A stretch of 64,000 nt of DNA, taken from NCBI GenBank assembly GCA_965178125.1, contig OZ237771.1:496001-560000 (forward strand), in the 5' to 3' direction. A model generated the notes under the pieces. The model saw nothing but the letters and a program-made list of their open reading frames with translations, ran no database searches and was not told the origin of the DNA. This DNA comes from Bilabrum cf. latius. Taxonomy: Eukaryota; Bigyra: Bicosoecida; Bigyra; Bicosoecida. The translations under genes and the position numbers were made by a program. Shown piece after piece: positions 1-12,655 of this stretch (its first letter is position 1; each line of letters opens with the position of its first letter).

Positions 1-991
1 GATCCACGGCGTGCAGGGGGTCCAATCCACCGGCGGATCCGTTTTGCATGGCCTTGCAGAGGTAAGGCACGATGAAGCCGCGGCTGGACTGCACTGCCTG
101 GAATCCTAGAGTGATGTCGACTGCTGCTCTCCATGCGCTTGCCGCGTCTTTCTGGGACATGCTCTCACTCGTCACACCGTCACCTTGCGGACAGAGCCGC
201 AGTGCGTCCAGCAGCTTGAGCCAGTCGGCTGGGTCCGACGATGTGACGAGTGCAGAGGCTTGCCGTAGGCCTGGCAGCAGCACGTCCTCTGCGATGCCGG
301 GGCAGCCCCCCGCGGCAGTGTCCCCCATGGCCCCCTGCAGACCCTGGTGGTACCTGGGGAACAACGCGTCCAGCTGCACAGGAGCAGATGAAGCGATGAC
401 TCCGGCTAGACGGCTAGGGACCGGCGCGGGGAGGCCGGGGAGGAGGCGGCTGTCTGCGTCCAGCGCGGCTAGGCTTGCGACAATGCCGCTGTAAGAGCAT
501 CCAAGCCCCACCCATCGAGATTAGGGGGTGATCCCGTGGAGCACTGGCGATGCACTGCCGGCATTGGCTGCGTCGCTCGCCCAATCGATAAAGCGAGCAA
601 CGTCGAGCGAGGCTTGGGCAGGATCCAACGTCGCATTCATGGAATCAATAGTCAGGCTTCCTGAAGCCCCGTACGGCCTGGACTTCCCAAAGAATCTGTG
701 CTCCAGCAGGATCATGGCTGCGCCAGCAGATTTTGCGGTGCGCGCGGCCTGTCCGATCAGTATTCCCCACCACTCTTCGGCCTCGTTCTCGCCCCCAACA
801 AGCAGCACAACCGGTACAGGAGTCCCTGCTAAGTGCTTTGATGGAGCCACGAAGCTAGAGTTTACAAAAAAACGCTGTGACCACATGTTGTTTGCGGACG
901 CTGATTCTCGATGATCAATAAGCTGGCCATGGAAATATCGCTCCTCGTAGGGCAAGGCAGCCCGTGTGAGCTGCACTGAGATACACATCAA
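1..991 (-). CDS. Serine carboxypeptidase family S28 (prolyl carboxypeptidase / thymus-specific serine protease type), partial, interrupted by TAA
   Basis: The minus-strand translation follows peptidase family S28. It has the N-terminal ERYFHGQLIDH...QRFFVNSSF block (usual form ERYFxQxLDHF...QRYFVND), then LLVGGENEAEEWW, then LLEHRFFGKSRPY, then the nucleophile elbow GCSYSG (Ser codon at 494-496) followed by IASSAPVQ. S28 enzymes are secreted or lysosomal proteases that cleave after proline or from peptide N-termini; function here is inferred from homology. The oxyanion/GGE motif and the nucleophile are visible, while the catalytic Asp and His would lie beyond the left edge. Between LHGITP and SRWVGLGCSYSG there is one in-frame TAA (521-523), and no GT-AG intron could remove it while keeping the nucleophile. 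The gene may therefore be broken or carry a sequence error. The 5' exon is unresolved: an acceptor-like ctcagtgcag lies near 971-980, and a signal-peptide-like stretch KVLALLFLVLAQWGLLQ is encoded near 1140-1196 without an ATG. Confidence 0.75.
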
Positions 992-1195
992 TGATACACA
1001 TCCAAGCGGAAAGAAAAATTTCTACATTGCCGAGATAGTCTAATGAAGGTCCCAAACTCAAAGTCTGCAGCCAAGACTCGGCCAGCATTTCCGGATCCTT
1101 TCGAGTTGGTCTTGCACGGCAGCGGGTCATGCATCAATATTAGCCTTGCAACAGACCCCACTGCGCCAATACTAAGAATAGCAGCGCCAAAACCT

Positions 1196-4100
1196 TCACC
1201 CTTGTTCCCCAATGGTAGGCAGCTGCAGCGTGGCCCGTGTGGGCGGCCCCAGCAGAGCCACCTTGCGGCCAAATGTGCCGGCCTTCGCCCCGATCTTGCC
1301 CGAGCCCCCCTGGCCCCCCCACCTCGATTCGCCCTATTCCCCCGCGTCCTTTCCCTCCCCACCGTGACTGCTCCCATTCTTGCTCCCCCGTCGCGCCGCA
1401 GTGCCGTGCACAAAGGCCTGCACATACCCCTTCATCGCCTCACGCGCCACCGCCGCCACACCCCTCCCCCTGCCCCTCCCCCTGCCAGACCTCGACGCCC
1501 CCCCACTACCCCCCTTCTTCCTCTGGGCCCGCCGGCCCGCCGCAGCCAGCTGCCTCGCCCTCCTGCTCAGCGCCTCCCCCTCGCTCAATCCACCGGTGGA
1601 CAGGTCCCGCCCGGGCATCACCCCCGTGCGCCGCGCCTCCCGTCTCAGCCGCAGCATGGCATCGCTCGCCTCAGAGGGGGGGGGAGGACCCCCCCAAGGG
1701 CGGGAGAATGACACCGGGACTAGCAAGTTTGGGCCAGACGCACTCGTCACACTTGATGATCCCCTGGTACCCGCATGTGCGCTGTTTCGATCCTTGGCCC
1801 CCTTGCCTTTGATCCGATCCCTGGCTGCCTTCTTCTTGGCGCGGGTCATCATCGACACTTGGCGGTTGGCCGCCCATCGAGCGGCGGGCCCCGGGACCGT
1901 GTGACGAGTGCGCTGACCCTCACTAAGTTTCCCCCCTGTCCCCGCCTCTTCTTGCGACTACTTCGACGATGACGATGACGACGCTGGCCTGCTCCTTCCA
2001 CTCGCGCTGTTTCTGCTTCTGACCTCTAGCCGAGGCCTGCCCTTCCCAGCGAGCACGGCCCGCACTCGCGCAGCAGCATGCGATGCACCCACGGGTCCCG
2101 CCTCCCTCACCCCCTGCAGCGCGGCCTGCAGCGGCCCCTCTTGTTCCCTGACGGCGAAGGCGCTGACCTCCTTCTCCACGAAGGGGCTCGGGAGGGCGGC
2201 TTGGGGGGCTATGTGCGCCACCATGCGATGCACCCGGTCCCTGCCATGGGCCGAGATGGCTCGGTCACTGGCAGACAGCAGAGCGGAAGGGGCCCCTTTT
2301 CCTGGACCAGGGTCATCATCATTCGGGTCATCACCAAGGCCTTCGGCGTGCATCTCGCTTGTACCTGCCCTGACGCCTGCGTGCACTTTCCTATCTTCAT
2401 CTTCACCATTTGGGCCCACACGATCCACACAGTCACCTCTTTCACCCACGGCTGCATCAATGCCATCTCCATCACCAGCCGAACCCCCGGGGGATCTGCC
2501 CTTCTCTCCAGCCCCTCCACCCGACTCCCTACCCCTATGCACCTGCAGCCCCCCCGCCAAGATACCCCCGAGCACCACGCCCCTCTCGAACGATGCAGCG
2601 TCCCCTCCCCTGGGAGACCCACCCCTCCATGCCTCACCGCGACTCCGATCGAATGAGGGACCCCCAGGGGCAGCCACACGCGCCCCCTCCCCTCCAACCT
2701 CTTGCTCCTGCCCTTGCTCGCTGCCCTATGCATCCATCCCCCCCCTCCGGATCGACCCACGACTGCCCGCCCTCATGCGTGTTCCCTGGCCCACTTGTGT
2801 GCTCTGGGCGCTTTCAAATCCCCGGTACCTCTGCTGTGCCGATCGGAGCTGCAGCCGCAGCAGTGCAGCGCGATGCCTCACACCAGCACCGGTTACCCCA
2901 TCATGCGAATCAGCTGATCCAATCTCCTTCCCCCCCTCCCCCCCATGCACCCCGGGGCCCCCACTTCCCCCGTGGATTCTCCTCGCACCCGCCACGAGTG
3001 CCCTCGCCCCTGTGCTCCGTGGAGTACCCACAGCCAGCTGAGCCCCCGCCCCCAGCCCCCGCGCCATCGCAGTGGTCCCCGCCGACTGGGGCCTGGGCAC
3101 AGGGGGCTCCCACGCGCTCTCTGTCCCCCTTGTTCCCTGCCCCACCAAGGTGAAGGAAGCAGCAGAGGCACCCTTGCCGCCCCGGCCGGCCGCACCGGCG
3201 CGTGTCATACCACTGTTCCCTGCACCCAGACCCGGGCAAAGTGCAGGGCTGGCACTGCGGCTCCTGGAGGAAGATGAGCGGCCGATGCGCGCCCCTCTCC
3301 CGCGGTCGGGGGTCCGGCTCCTACTTCGGCTTCTGCTCCTGGACTTCGACGTGCGCTTGTGCTTATGCCTGTGCCTGTCGTCGCCATCCGCCCGAGTGAA
3401 GCCCAGCTGTCGGTTTCGCTGTGGCAACTGCCCCGGGGATATCGTCACCCACGAGCTGTCTACTGCACCTCCATGCCGTGCAACTGCACCTCCATGCCGT
3501 GCAACTGCACCTCCATGCCGTGCAACTGGCCCTTCAACAGATCCAGCACCAGATGCAGATCCAGCACCAGATGCAGATCCAGCACCAGATGCAGATGCAG
3601 CAACCCGCCCATCAAAGACCTGCCCACTCCCTTTAGTCCCCCTCCCCCCAGTTCCTGACCTCTCCGCCCTTCCTTTAGACCCCCTCCCCCCAGTTCCTGA
3701 CCTCTCCGCCCTCCCCTTCGCCGCCGCTGCCCCAGCAGTCCTGAGCCAAGCCGACAGCCGACCAGCCTCCGCCGAGCAGCGGCCCAGCAGCGGCGCGGGG
3801 CACGACCACAGCCGGTGCGGATCGATGACGTCACTGATGACGTCATCCACCTGGGCCCACAGAGGGTGGCCGAGCGCCGGTGGCGGAGGCGCACCCACGC
3901 ACTCGTCACACCCATCACCCCCGCTCCTGTCCCCTGACCCTCCCCCTCCCCAGCACAGCCGAACAGCCAGATCACGCACGCCCACATCCCCGAACCGGGC
4001 CCCCGCCGCGCCGCGCACCAGCTCGTAGCCTAAAGTGAACGGATACCTCCATCGGAGCACTGCCAGCGCCACCGCCTTGGTACACCATGTGACGAGTGCC

Positions 4101-6411
4101 CGCCTCAGCTGGGCGTGCCTCGCCTCCTTCCCAGGTGCAGCGCCGGGCGCCCCCCACGCCAGCCCGAGCGCCTGCCACTGGGCCGCCGCTTCGGACCGGA
4201 GCTGCGCCGCGGATCCGGAGCCGGAACTACCCCCTCGTCCCGCCCACTGCAGTGGGATGCACCTCTCCCTGCAGAGGTGCACCAGCAGCCCCGTCAGCCG
4301 CAGCACCTCCGGGGTCCTCAGCAGACGCTTGGCAAGCACACCTTGCGGGGGCGGCGACGGACGGGCGGAGGAAGATCCAGATCCAGGTGCGCCATGACCA
4401 GGGTGGACAAACCGGGAACCGGCAGCCAGCGTGGATCCGCCTCCTAGCCACGACGGCAGCGATGCCGCGAATGCCTCGGTGGCGCCGCGCACGATGGAGG
4501 GCGCCGCGACGAGGTTCCGCTGCGGAGAGAGGCACGCCTCGGCCCATGCGAGTCGCCACGCCCGGGCCATGCACCGCGCCGCAGTGGCTGGCAAGCCCGC
4601 GCCCCGGGCAGTTCCCGTCAGCCGGCGAGCCTCCTCCGCCGCTTTGGACACCCTCTGGATCCAGCGGCCCCGCTCCCCGTCCCAACCCTCTCCGTGCACG
4701 GGCAGACCCGCGGCCCGCCTGGCCCGCGCCACTTTGGCCAGGTCAGCGGCGTGCTCGAACGGCTCCAGTGCCGCTCGAAGGCTGCCCCCGGGTGGCAGCG
4801 GACGGGACGGGGCTGGACCCCCGGATGGGTGCATGGGGGCCATACCCCCCCCCACCATTGACCCCGCCCCAGCCCCCGCCTCACTGCCCCCCCCTACAAC
4901 CGACCCTGTCATGCTCCCATCATAGCCCCCTTCCCCACCAGCCCCCTGGGTCTCGCCCCCGAAGCCGGCCATCGCACTGCTGTCATGGCCCGCCAGCTCC
5001 CGGCGCAGAGCAACGCGGCTATCTGCACCACCGTGCGATGCACGCTTAACCCCCGTCCTCTCTCTCGCCTCCTCTGCCGCCCGCTGCGCCGCCTCGTCGT
5101 CGTCGCGCCTCCTCTGCGCCTCCAAAAGTGCACGCTACCTAGCAGCCCACCCCGTCCCCACGGCCTCGCCCGCCGCCTCTAGACCCAGGCACTCGAACAG
5201 GACAGGATCGTCTGCCATCGACGATGCTACATCGCCGCCGTGCACTGCACCCTTCTATTCTCCACCGCTGGCCCCACCCGCCTCTGCGCCGGCAACACCA
5301 CCGTGCAGTGCACCCTTCTGACCGTGCGCCCTCCTCCTCGCCGCGGCGAACCGGAGCCGGGCCACAGTGCCGAACGGGTGGCAGAACCAGTCCCGCAGCT
5401 GGCCCAGGGAGCAGCGCAGGGAGTGCATCATCTCGAGCGGGCGCCCCAGCGCGGGCCCCGCCTCTGCCCCCGCCCTCTCCCCCTGCCCCCCCTCCGGCCC
5501 TCCCCGCGCGTGTCCCCTCAGCACAAGCGCACTGGCCGCCTCCTCCTCCTCCTCCTCGCCCTGCAGCCGGGCCCGCAGCACCCTCTCCGATTCGGAATCA
5601 GAAACCACGCCCCCGCCCCTCCTCGAACTCCTCTCAGACGCACCCCCCATGCCCATGCCCATGCCCATGTCCATGCCACTCCCTTCCCCCAGCCGCTGCC
5701 GCACCGCCACGAGCAGTGCAGGCTCCCGCACACGCATGGCGGAAGCGAAGCGCCGCTCGTTAGCAGAAACAGGGGGTGGGATAGAAACAGTTGCCTGGGT
5801 GGAGACGGGGCGGCGGCAGCGGTCCGTGCTGCCGGGTCTGCCATTTCCAGTCCCTGCTGTTGCGGGGGGCAGGGACCAACGGGGGGCTGCACTCCCGTGC
5901 GATGCACTTTGATGGCTATCGGTCTCACGCTGCGCCTCTAGCACCTCCCGGCGAGCGCGCGGGATGCGAGGGGCCATTGAGATTCCGATCGTGCGCGCTG
6001 CACTGCCGCGGGCTCTGGGCGTGTTAGCAGGACTGTCCTGATTCGAGGATGTGGGACGGAGCCGACCTTGCGACTGAGACAAAAGCTTCTCTCGGGCTTC
6101 TTCAGTTTGCAGCTCGGCCTACGGCTCTCCCACGGAGGCCTTTCCGGGGACGCTCCACTCTGGCGTGCCGAACGGCGAGTCGGGCGGGTGTGCGATTGAG
6201 CGGCCCTGCGCAGCCCATGCCGAGGCAACTGCCCTATGCAGCTGGGATGCAGGCATTCCCTTGAGGTCTAAACTCTCGTGAGCCTGCAGGATTGCGGGTG
6301 CAAGCTGCTTATCAGCATGGCGTCGATTCGATCGCTTCAACGGTGAAGCCTGCATGCGCCTCAAGAATAACTCAATAGGGTGCTGGAACTTCGGGCCACA
6401 ACAAAAGGATA
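1196..6411 (-). CDS. Very large SR/RG-rich nuclear-type protein of unknown function (terminal exon)
   Basis: One minus-strand frame stays open for about 1,738 codons if TAG is sense. In-frame TAGs occur at 6119, 5255, about 5147, 2726, 1958 and 1334, and the frame ends at TGA 1196-1198. From N to C terminus there is a basic segment around KFQHPIELFLRRMQAS and a Met/Gly run. A Glu-rich patch and a DWFCHPFGTVARLRFA block follow. The centre is a more globular, Leu/Trp/Arg-rich region (about 4,800-3,780). Then come short peptide repeats, an Arg-Ser dipeptide tract (SRSRSRSR, about 3,300-3,360) and a basic Gly/Arg tail (GRGRGRGRG). SR and RG tracts are common in RNA-binding or splicing-associated nuclear proteins, but I recognise no named domain and assign no function. 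The exon appears to open at an acceptor gaattttag at 6412-6420; upstream exons probably lie at 6424-7045. Confidence 0.7.
3466..3715 (-). repeat. Cluster of three short coding tandem repeats in the large SR/RG gene
   Basis: Three separate tandem arrays lie close together: about three copies of a 21-bp unit (ctccatgccgtgcaactgcac, 3466-3532), three copies of an 18-bp unit (agatccagcaccagatgc, 3539-3594) and two copies of a 42-45-bp unit containing cagttcctgacctctccgcc (3640-3715). On the minus strand they encode GGAVARH, SASGAG and KGRAERSGTGGRG repeats. Confidence 0.85.
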
Positions 6412-6423
6412 CTAAAATTCAGT

Positions 6424-7045
6424 TCAACTCATTTTCTTAATTTGGGCTACAGCTACCACGCCTATGCCGCCGACCCAATCGCTAATTTGCACCTCCATGC
6501 AGTGCATATCGAGTTGCATTGCATTGTACTGCTCTAGCGCAGGTAACGCGGGATCTACGGAGCTGCGTTTGCGATATCTGGAGCCCCACCCGTGAGCCCT
6601 GTGTACCATGAGTCATGGCGTCTATTGGCAGGGCCAGGTGCTTGGTCCAACAGCCGGAAGGGGGAGGACTCGCGAGGGACTCTCCAATGCGGACATCAGC
6701 GAGATACACATGCCGGGCAGGGCGAATCGGTGGCTGATGCGCAAGGTAGATCAGGTTGGAAGCTTCTCGGAAATGCTCGACCAGCTGCCTCGGTCTCCTC
6801 TGCCCCTGCCGAACCCTTGGATCACTGCGGCTGCGGGCACCAGCCCCGGCGATCCGCTGACAAATGTGGAGGAAGGTCATGTGCAGGTGAAGGAAGGTCA
6901 TGTTCAGGTGGAGGAACGAGCACAAGCCTCTCGAGTCCGCAATGAAGGCCTCGTCGTACACTGCCAGTGGCAGGGATGGGAGCTCCTCAATCATGACGAA
7001 AAGCGCCCAATCGCTCTCAGACGCTCTTGCGATCCATAACGACAT
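6424..7045 (-). CDS. Candidate 5' exon(s) of the large SR/RG-rich gene
   Basis: An ATG at 7045 opens a minus-strand frame beginning MSLWIARASESDWALFVMIE and continuing LPSLPLAVYDEAF. This looks like a folded protein start rather than random sequence. The frame crosses one TAG at 6482-6484 and meets TAA near 6440. It lies directly upstream of, and on the same strand as, the large gene ending at 1196, whose terminal exon has an acceptor at about 6412 and no start codon of its own. I infer that this is the 5' part of that gene. I could not fix the donor site or the reading phase, and the second half (repeated MTFLHLH) may be intronic. Confidence 0.35.
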
Positions 7046-7633
7046 GCCAGCTACACCGTTCTCTGGCTACACTTGGGTCCGCAGCTCAGGTTTGACTCCT
7101 CCTAAGTGGCTGCAACGGATAAGGGGATGCAAGCTTCGCTATTTTGACCAGTTTCTATTCATTATGATAAAAATAGACAATGCACAGTGTCGTATCTTCC
7201 TTAAATACTTGTAGACGCATCGCTGCCAGTGGGCTACTAGCGCTACAGTGCACTGCAGTTGTACTTCATGGTGATCCGGGTTGCTCCAGACTGGACAAAC
7301 CACCTCCACACAAATAAACGTTCGGGTAGCACCATGGCAGCAGCAGGAGGGGCAGATTAGAAAGCATTGTGAGATATCACTGCAGAGAGCACGCTCTATG
7401 AGTAGTACATCAGAGATAGACTCATCATGAGGGCTTTTGGAAGCGCCGCGCCGAGGTTGTCCAGTCATGCGATCCAGCCGTGCGCCGTTCCAATATCAAC
7501 GGATCAGAACTACATGCAAGCGCGCATGTTGACCTGTAGTTTGTTTTAAACATACCGCTTCCGCAGGAATGAAAGACTCTATGGAGAGATCTAGGCAGCC
7601 AACGTAGATGCAGTCAACCTTATCCTACAGTAG
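7046..7633. other. Intergenic, probable bidirectional promoter region
   Basis: This AT-richer spacer separates the divergent large SR/RG gene (minus) and the ankyrin/pseudokinase gene (plus). No open frame here has coding character. It contains one copy of the dispersed palindromic element (ctacagtgcactgcagtt, about 7235-7253), which recurs at 12407-12424 in another spacer. No TATA box or other promoter element can be assigned with confidence. Confidence 0.5.
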
Positions 7634-10600
7634 ATGACCGAGGCGCCAACAGGCCGCAGCAAGGTGAGATCAGCCCAAGCCATTCTCATGCATTGCAAGG
7701 CAATTGCCAACTGTAGGCGTCTTCAAGTTACTTTGGCATTTCTCTCTTTTGCAGCAAGCCAAGTCCCATATGACACACGCCGTGGAGCTGTGGCCATCCA
7801 AGCCGGAGCAGGCCAAGCAGTGCCTCGAAGCGCTCATCAAGAAGGGTGCCAGCTTAGACATAAACGATGCAAGCGTGAGGAGAATTGGGTCAGTTTTGCT
7901 TGTTCCTTGCTCCTCAAATCGAACAAGCGGCAACCGAGTGACAGAATACCCGGGTGGATAACCCCGACTTCGGCGCAAGCACTAGCGCAGATGACTGAGC
8001 TGCAGACTTGCCGTCCAGGTAAAAACACTTTGTATTTTGGTTTTCGCAGACCGACACAGAGTACACACCTTTCTACAAAGCGCTGGAGCTGCACGCCAAC
8101 GAGCTTGCAGAACGCATCATCGGACACCCGGAATTTGACCGAAACGAGAAGTGTCACAAGGTGAGGAGCATTAACACGCTTAGCTTGGGGTAATATCCAC
8201 ACTGTACTACTTTCCGATGTCGTTTATCACTATAAAGCCTGCAGGAAGGCGGCGGTCCATTCTACTGGGCCACGCACTTTTGCGAACCCGACAAGCCCAA
8301 AGCCGATATTTTGCGGCTTCTATGCCGAGGCTTGCAGCCAGGAAATGATGCTCCCATCAATAAACAGGCTGGGGACAGTCTAAAGAAGAACTCGGCGCTT
8401 ATGCTTGCCGCGCAAAAGAATCGCCTGGACCTCTTCACCATCCTACTCCAGTACGGGGCCAATGTGGACCTAAAGAACAGCGTAAGTCGGAGTCAACATC
8501 ATGAAACTGTAATTATGAGGGCATGACTGGATGCTAGTATTCTTGTTTCGGCACACCCTTAACCACATCCTCTGGATGCTCAGGACGGCAAAACAGCGAA
8601 GGACTTGGCACCAGAAGAGTCGAAAGTAGGGATTGAGGCGATCCTAAAGATGACGGATGTTTTAACCCGCACTATCGATGTGCATCGAACTGAGAGCTCA
8701 GGGCATGAATCGGAGATCAAAGGCGTTCAAGCGCAGCTAACCGGCATGGAGCGATAGCTGGGGATCAAAACTGCCGCATTGCAGCGTCAAGATGGCAAAG
8801 TCAGGGCCCTGGTAAACAGGGAGTAGTAGCATGAGGTTTGCTTGCGGGCCCTTAAGGCCGAGAAAGACAGTGTGAGCAAGCTCAAGCTCCTCTAGGCACC
8901 CCTCGCCATTGCGCGATCGCGGGACGAGCAAATCAAGCGTGCGACGGAGGTCGCGTGCAAGCACCAGGACCAGATTGAATCAGTAGGTTCGACCCTATGT
9001 GCAGTGGCACCAACAGAGGCAGCAGCGAGCACTGCACACGCCTGGCCTGGGCTGCCCCCGGGGGCCCCCTCAACTGCCTGGCTGGTGTCAACTGCGGAAG
9101 GCAAGGCGCTCTTGAGGACTATCGGTGTGACGGAGGAGCAAATCGCCCGCGACGCCGCAACCACGCTCAAGTGCCTGCGGAAGGTACACCACTGTGCAGT
9201 GATGTCCAGGGCTTTGGCTCCATGGGGGCACGGCGGGCAGAGCGCTCGAGGAGAGGACTGGACCCGCGAGCACCCTACCATCGTCAAGAGCACGAGCACA
9301 GACGACATGCCAGACAAGGCAGGCAGTGCGGGGCAGCAGGACGCGGCGGGTCTCAACAAGAAATTGGCCCGGCTACTCGCGCCGGGTGGAGGCACGCTTG
9401 AGGTGCTGGATGGCGGCGGAGTGCTGGATGAGAGCGGTGGGCTGCGAGCGTGCGAGCCTGGTCAAACAAGTGACGCGGCATCTTCCATTCGTCCTCTGCC
9501 GGGCGGGTCGTTTGACACCCGCTTCTTTGCACTAGAGGCCAGTGCGTCTGTAAATACTGATGCACCGCACGGTGGCGAGCCTGGCTTTGCTCCAGGCGCC
9601 CAGCTCGTGCTCACGGGTCGTCTCCCGGTAGGCCCGAGCATGGAGCCCGATCGAGACCTGGCTGTAAGGCAGGCCAACAGTGTTATGCTTCAGACGCTGG
9701 CGGGAGACCTCTTTGACTCCAAGGGGCGAGTGGTGCACGAGGGAAGCCCGTTCGTGGCGCGAGTGCTGCACTTCTGGCTGGGCTCGCCCTCGCTCATGGC
9801 CCGATGCATGGAGATTCAGAACCAGCTCGGATGTGCGCAGAAGTCCAAAGCCCTGTGGACCGTGGAGGAGCGCTGCCCTGCAAGCCTGCAGGAGGTATTT
9901 GACTAGTGCTGGGCGAAAGGGGGCAAGATCAGCGGGGCCCAAGCAGCTTTGTGGATGCAGATGGCGTTGCAAGGTGTGTTGGATCTGCTTCGACGAGGAA
10001 TCGTGCACATGGACATCACCGCAGAGAACATCGGCATGACAGAGGACGGGCGCGTTATCCTCAGGAACTTCCAGCGAGCCAAGTGCCTATACCAGAATGG
10101 CACCATCGGACGGGCTCTTCGCGCTGCCGAAAAGATCATGGGCATGCAAGTCGGAGTAGCAGGTGAGGCGCCCGGTCACTCACGGGATTCTGCCGTACCA
10201 GGGGAGGACCCCGCGGCTGATGGTCAGGCTGGCAATGGCGACACCGCGGCTACTGGTGGCGCCAATGACGAAGACGATGACCCTGCGGGTGCTGGCGCCG
10301 CAAACGAGCAACATGCAGAGGACACTCCAGCCCCTTCTTCACCTCAGCGATCGCCTGCCTAGCCCGCTTCACGGCACGAAGACTTTGGCAGGTGCATCCG
10401 CGTCGTAGATGAAATGCAGGCTTCGGTACCGCCAGCAAAAGGTACACAGGCCTACGGTTCTCTGTATGTTGGGAGCGGGAACACTGCTGAGCCTATTGCG
10501 TACGCCCCAGCCACGGTGAGGGTCGAGTCCCGAAGAGGCAACCCAGCGCAGCTGTCACCCGAGGCACGCAGGCTGCTGACCTCAAGTGAAGATGTGATGG

Positions 10601-12237
10601 ATGGTGCCGGTCGGCGCATCACCACGCTTCCCCAGGCCCTGGGTTCTGGCGATGTGTGGGCCGTAGCCGTCATTTTCTACACAATGTTCGCCAAGCAGGC
10701 CGAGCTGAGGGACAAGAACGTGCAGCTACCGCGCCTGACCAGTGCCCCCGGATCCAGCCCATTCTACGACGATGCCGAGATTCAAGACCTACCCCCTGAA
10801 GCTGGATGCCCACAGGCACTTGAGACAATCATTCGAGGCTGTCTCCAGTCCAGTCCTCAGTCCCGCATGCCCCTGGAGCACGCCATCCAGGCCCTTGAGG
10901 CACTCAGGATGGGGCCGCAGAGCGAGGACGAGCTGAGGTAGCTGGCGGGCGAGTATGCCCGATGCAGCCAAGTGCAACAAGGAGGGAGCAAAACAGCAGC
11001 AGGTGCATTACCAGGCAACGACAGGCTAGTATAGTGGGTTTGGGTCCAGCAGCAGGCTCTCTTTGAGACCGCTCTGCAGAGGCCTGTGCTTCCAATGACC
11101 GCTCTGCTTGGAGATGACCTCGCGCGAGAGATTCTCGACAACCGGGCGGAGCTAGACCAGGAGCACGGCGAGTCTCAGGGAATTCTCGTGTAGGTCATGG
11201 GAGAGGAAGATGTGGAGGCTGCGGGTGCCGATAGCTCTGCAGATGCGGACCCGGGATAGACCGGAGAGGAAGCAGAGGCTGCTCCTACCAACGGACCGGC
11301 CAGCGGGGCGGGCAGCAGTGATCCCGTGCAGAACTAGGAACCGGTTCCTGCGACGCCGCCTACTCCACCCAATAGCAGTTCTACCGCTGCCCCGATCGGT
11401 GTAGATGTCACGCTACAGATGCCTCGCCAGCTGCACGGTCACGCCCTCATCGAGGAATTTGTGGTGGGTGCGCAGCCGGGCCGTTGCGGCTCATCGGACC
11501 AGCAATCGGAGGAGAGCGAGCTGGTGCCTGCCTCAGGGGATCTCAGCTTCGGACTGGTAGGAGCCCACAAGTTCCCCGAGGGACTGGACCGTGCTGTCGG
11601 GAGCGGTGTGCTGCAATATCGCAAGGACCCCATGGAGATGCCTCGAGCCGTGATCCGGGCCGGGCCGACGGCCGCGCTGTGCCCCCCCCGGACGGGGACG
11701 AGATGCGGATTTGGCTGGGGCACAGGGCTGCACCCGTGCGACTCTCACCCCTTGGCCTGCGGGATGGTGTCTATGCATGACGCGGTGGACAGGTAGCGCG
11801 TGCTAGGGGCAGACGACGCGGTGGATCGGATCGGAAGGGGGATGGTGTCGCTGGTGAAGGCCATGGACGTCTTCGGCAGGGGTCGTGTGTCCAGTGGTGG
11901 CAAGGTGGCTGGTTGGGGGCACTAGGACCGTGACATGCGGTGGATGCCATCTATGGGTACTGTAGGTGCAGCCCAGGGTGGTGCCAGCGGGGCAAGCAGT
12001 GTCCCATCGGGTCCTCCTGCACAGGGTCCTACAACGTCGTTAGTGGCGCGGGAGACATACCATGTGGACGGTCGCGGTCTGCCAATGGGGTGGCAGGGCT
12101 GGACCGTGCTGGTGAATGGAGTTCCAGGAGGCTATAGCTATAAAGATGGCAGCTCGGGTAAAATGTGTCGCGAAATCCCTGACTGTGCGTGGGGAAAGGG
12201 AGATCCTGATGTTGGCCAGCTGTAGGAGGCTTTGTAA
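7634..12237 (+). CDS. Ankyrin-repeat protein fused to a degenerate protein-kinase domain (pseudokinase), five exons
   Basis: The exons are 7634-7663, 7755-7874, 8050-8160, 8245-8481 and 8584-12237, all in phase 0 with GTGAGN or GTAAGT donors and cag acceptors. They encode 1,383 residues ending in TAA. Exons 2-5 hold ankyrin-like helices (NSALMLAAQKNRLDLFTILL, then QYGANVDLKNSDGKTAKDLA, about residues 130-180). A charged, probably coiled-coil stretch containing several TAG codons follows. About residues 560-920 resemble a kinase: WTVEERCPASLQEVF as hinge/alpha-D, HMDITAENIG for the HRDxxxxN loop, LRNFQRA where DFG should be, and SGDVWAVAVIFYTMF for the D-W helix-F motif. The HRD Arg and the DFG Asp are lost, so catalysis is unlikely (inference). 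The C-terminal 400 residues are low complexity with a terminal domain I do not recognise. Ankyrin-kinase fusions are known in algae and plants; the partner is unknown. Confidence 0.8.
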
Positions 12238-12655
12238 CGACCCCCGTGCGACGATTGAGTCTGGGCTCGAGCTTGCGGTTCTCGAGAGCGGTCAGTGACA
12301 GACCTTACCGGGTTATTGCATAACCAACTTGCGTGAGGTAATTATTTCATAAATACATAAAAAATAAATGAAAATCTAATAAGATCTAGCTCTTTGCCCC
12401 CCGCTACAGTGCGCTGCAGTTCCACGCAGCTTTTCTTGTGCACGTAATGTCCAAGCACCTAGCCAAGTTGTGAAATGAGCCCTACTTGGGCGAGATCAAC
12501 GTATCTCTCTTAACTATAACTGGCACTACTGCGCCACACAAATACAAGACGAAAGCCTAGCCTCAGGGATAGAGCATTGAATCTTGTCAAGCCAGTTCTG
12601 CACGCAATCCAACACACACGCTCTGTCACACACCTCTGTCCGCCCCTTGTTCCCC
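12238..12655. other. Intergenic spacer between convergent genes
   Basis: The spacer is AT-rich (runs such as aataaatgaaaatctaataag near 12363), consistent with 3' untranslated and termination sequence for the ankyrin/pseudokinase gene (plus) and proteasome alpha-4 (minus), which converge here. It contains a second near-exact copy of the ctacagtgcrctgcagtt element (12407-12424). I see no gene. Confidence 0.5.

Noticed and set aside
72-494. Plus-strand ORFs over the S28 gene and the many long antisense ORFs elsewhere
   Set aside because: They are mirror frames of GC-rich coding DNA; their translations are low-complexity Pro/Arg/Ser without family resemblance.
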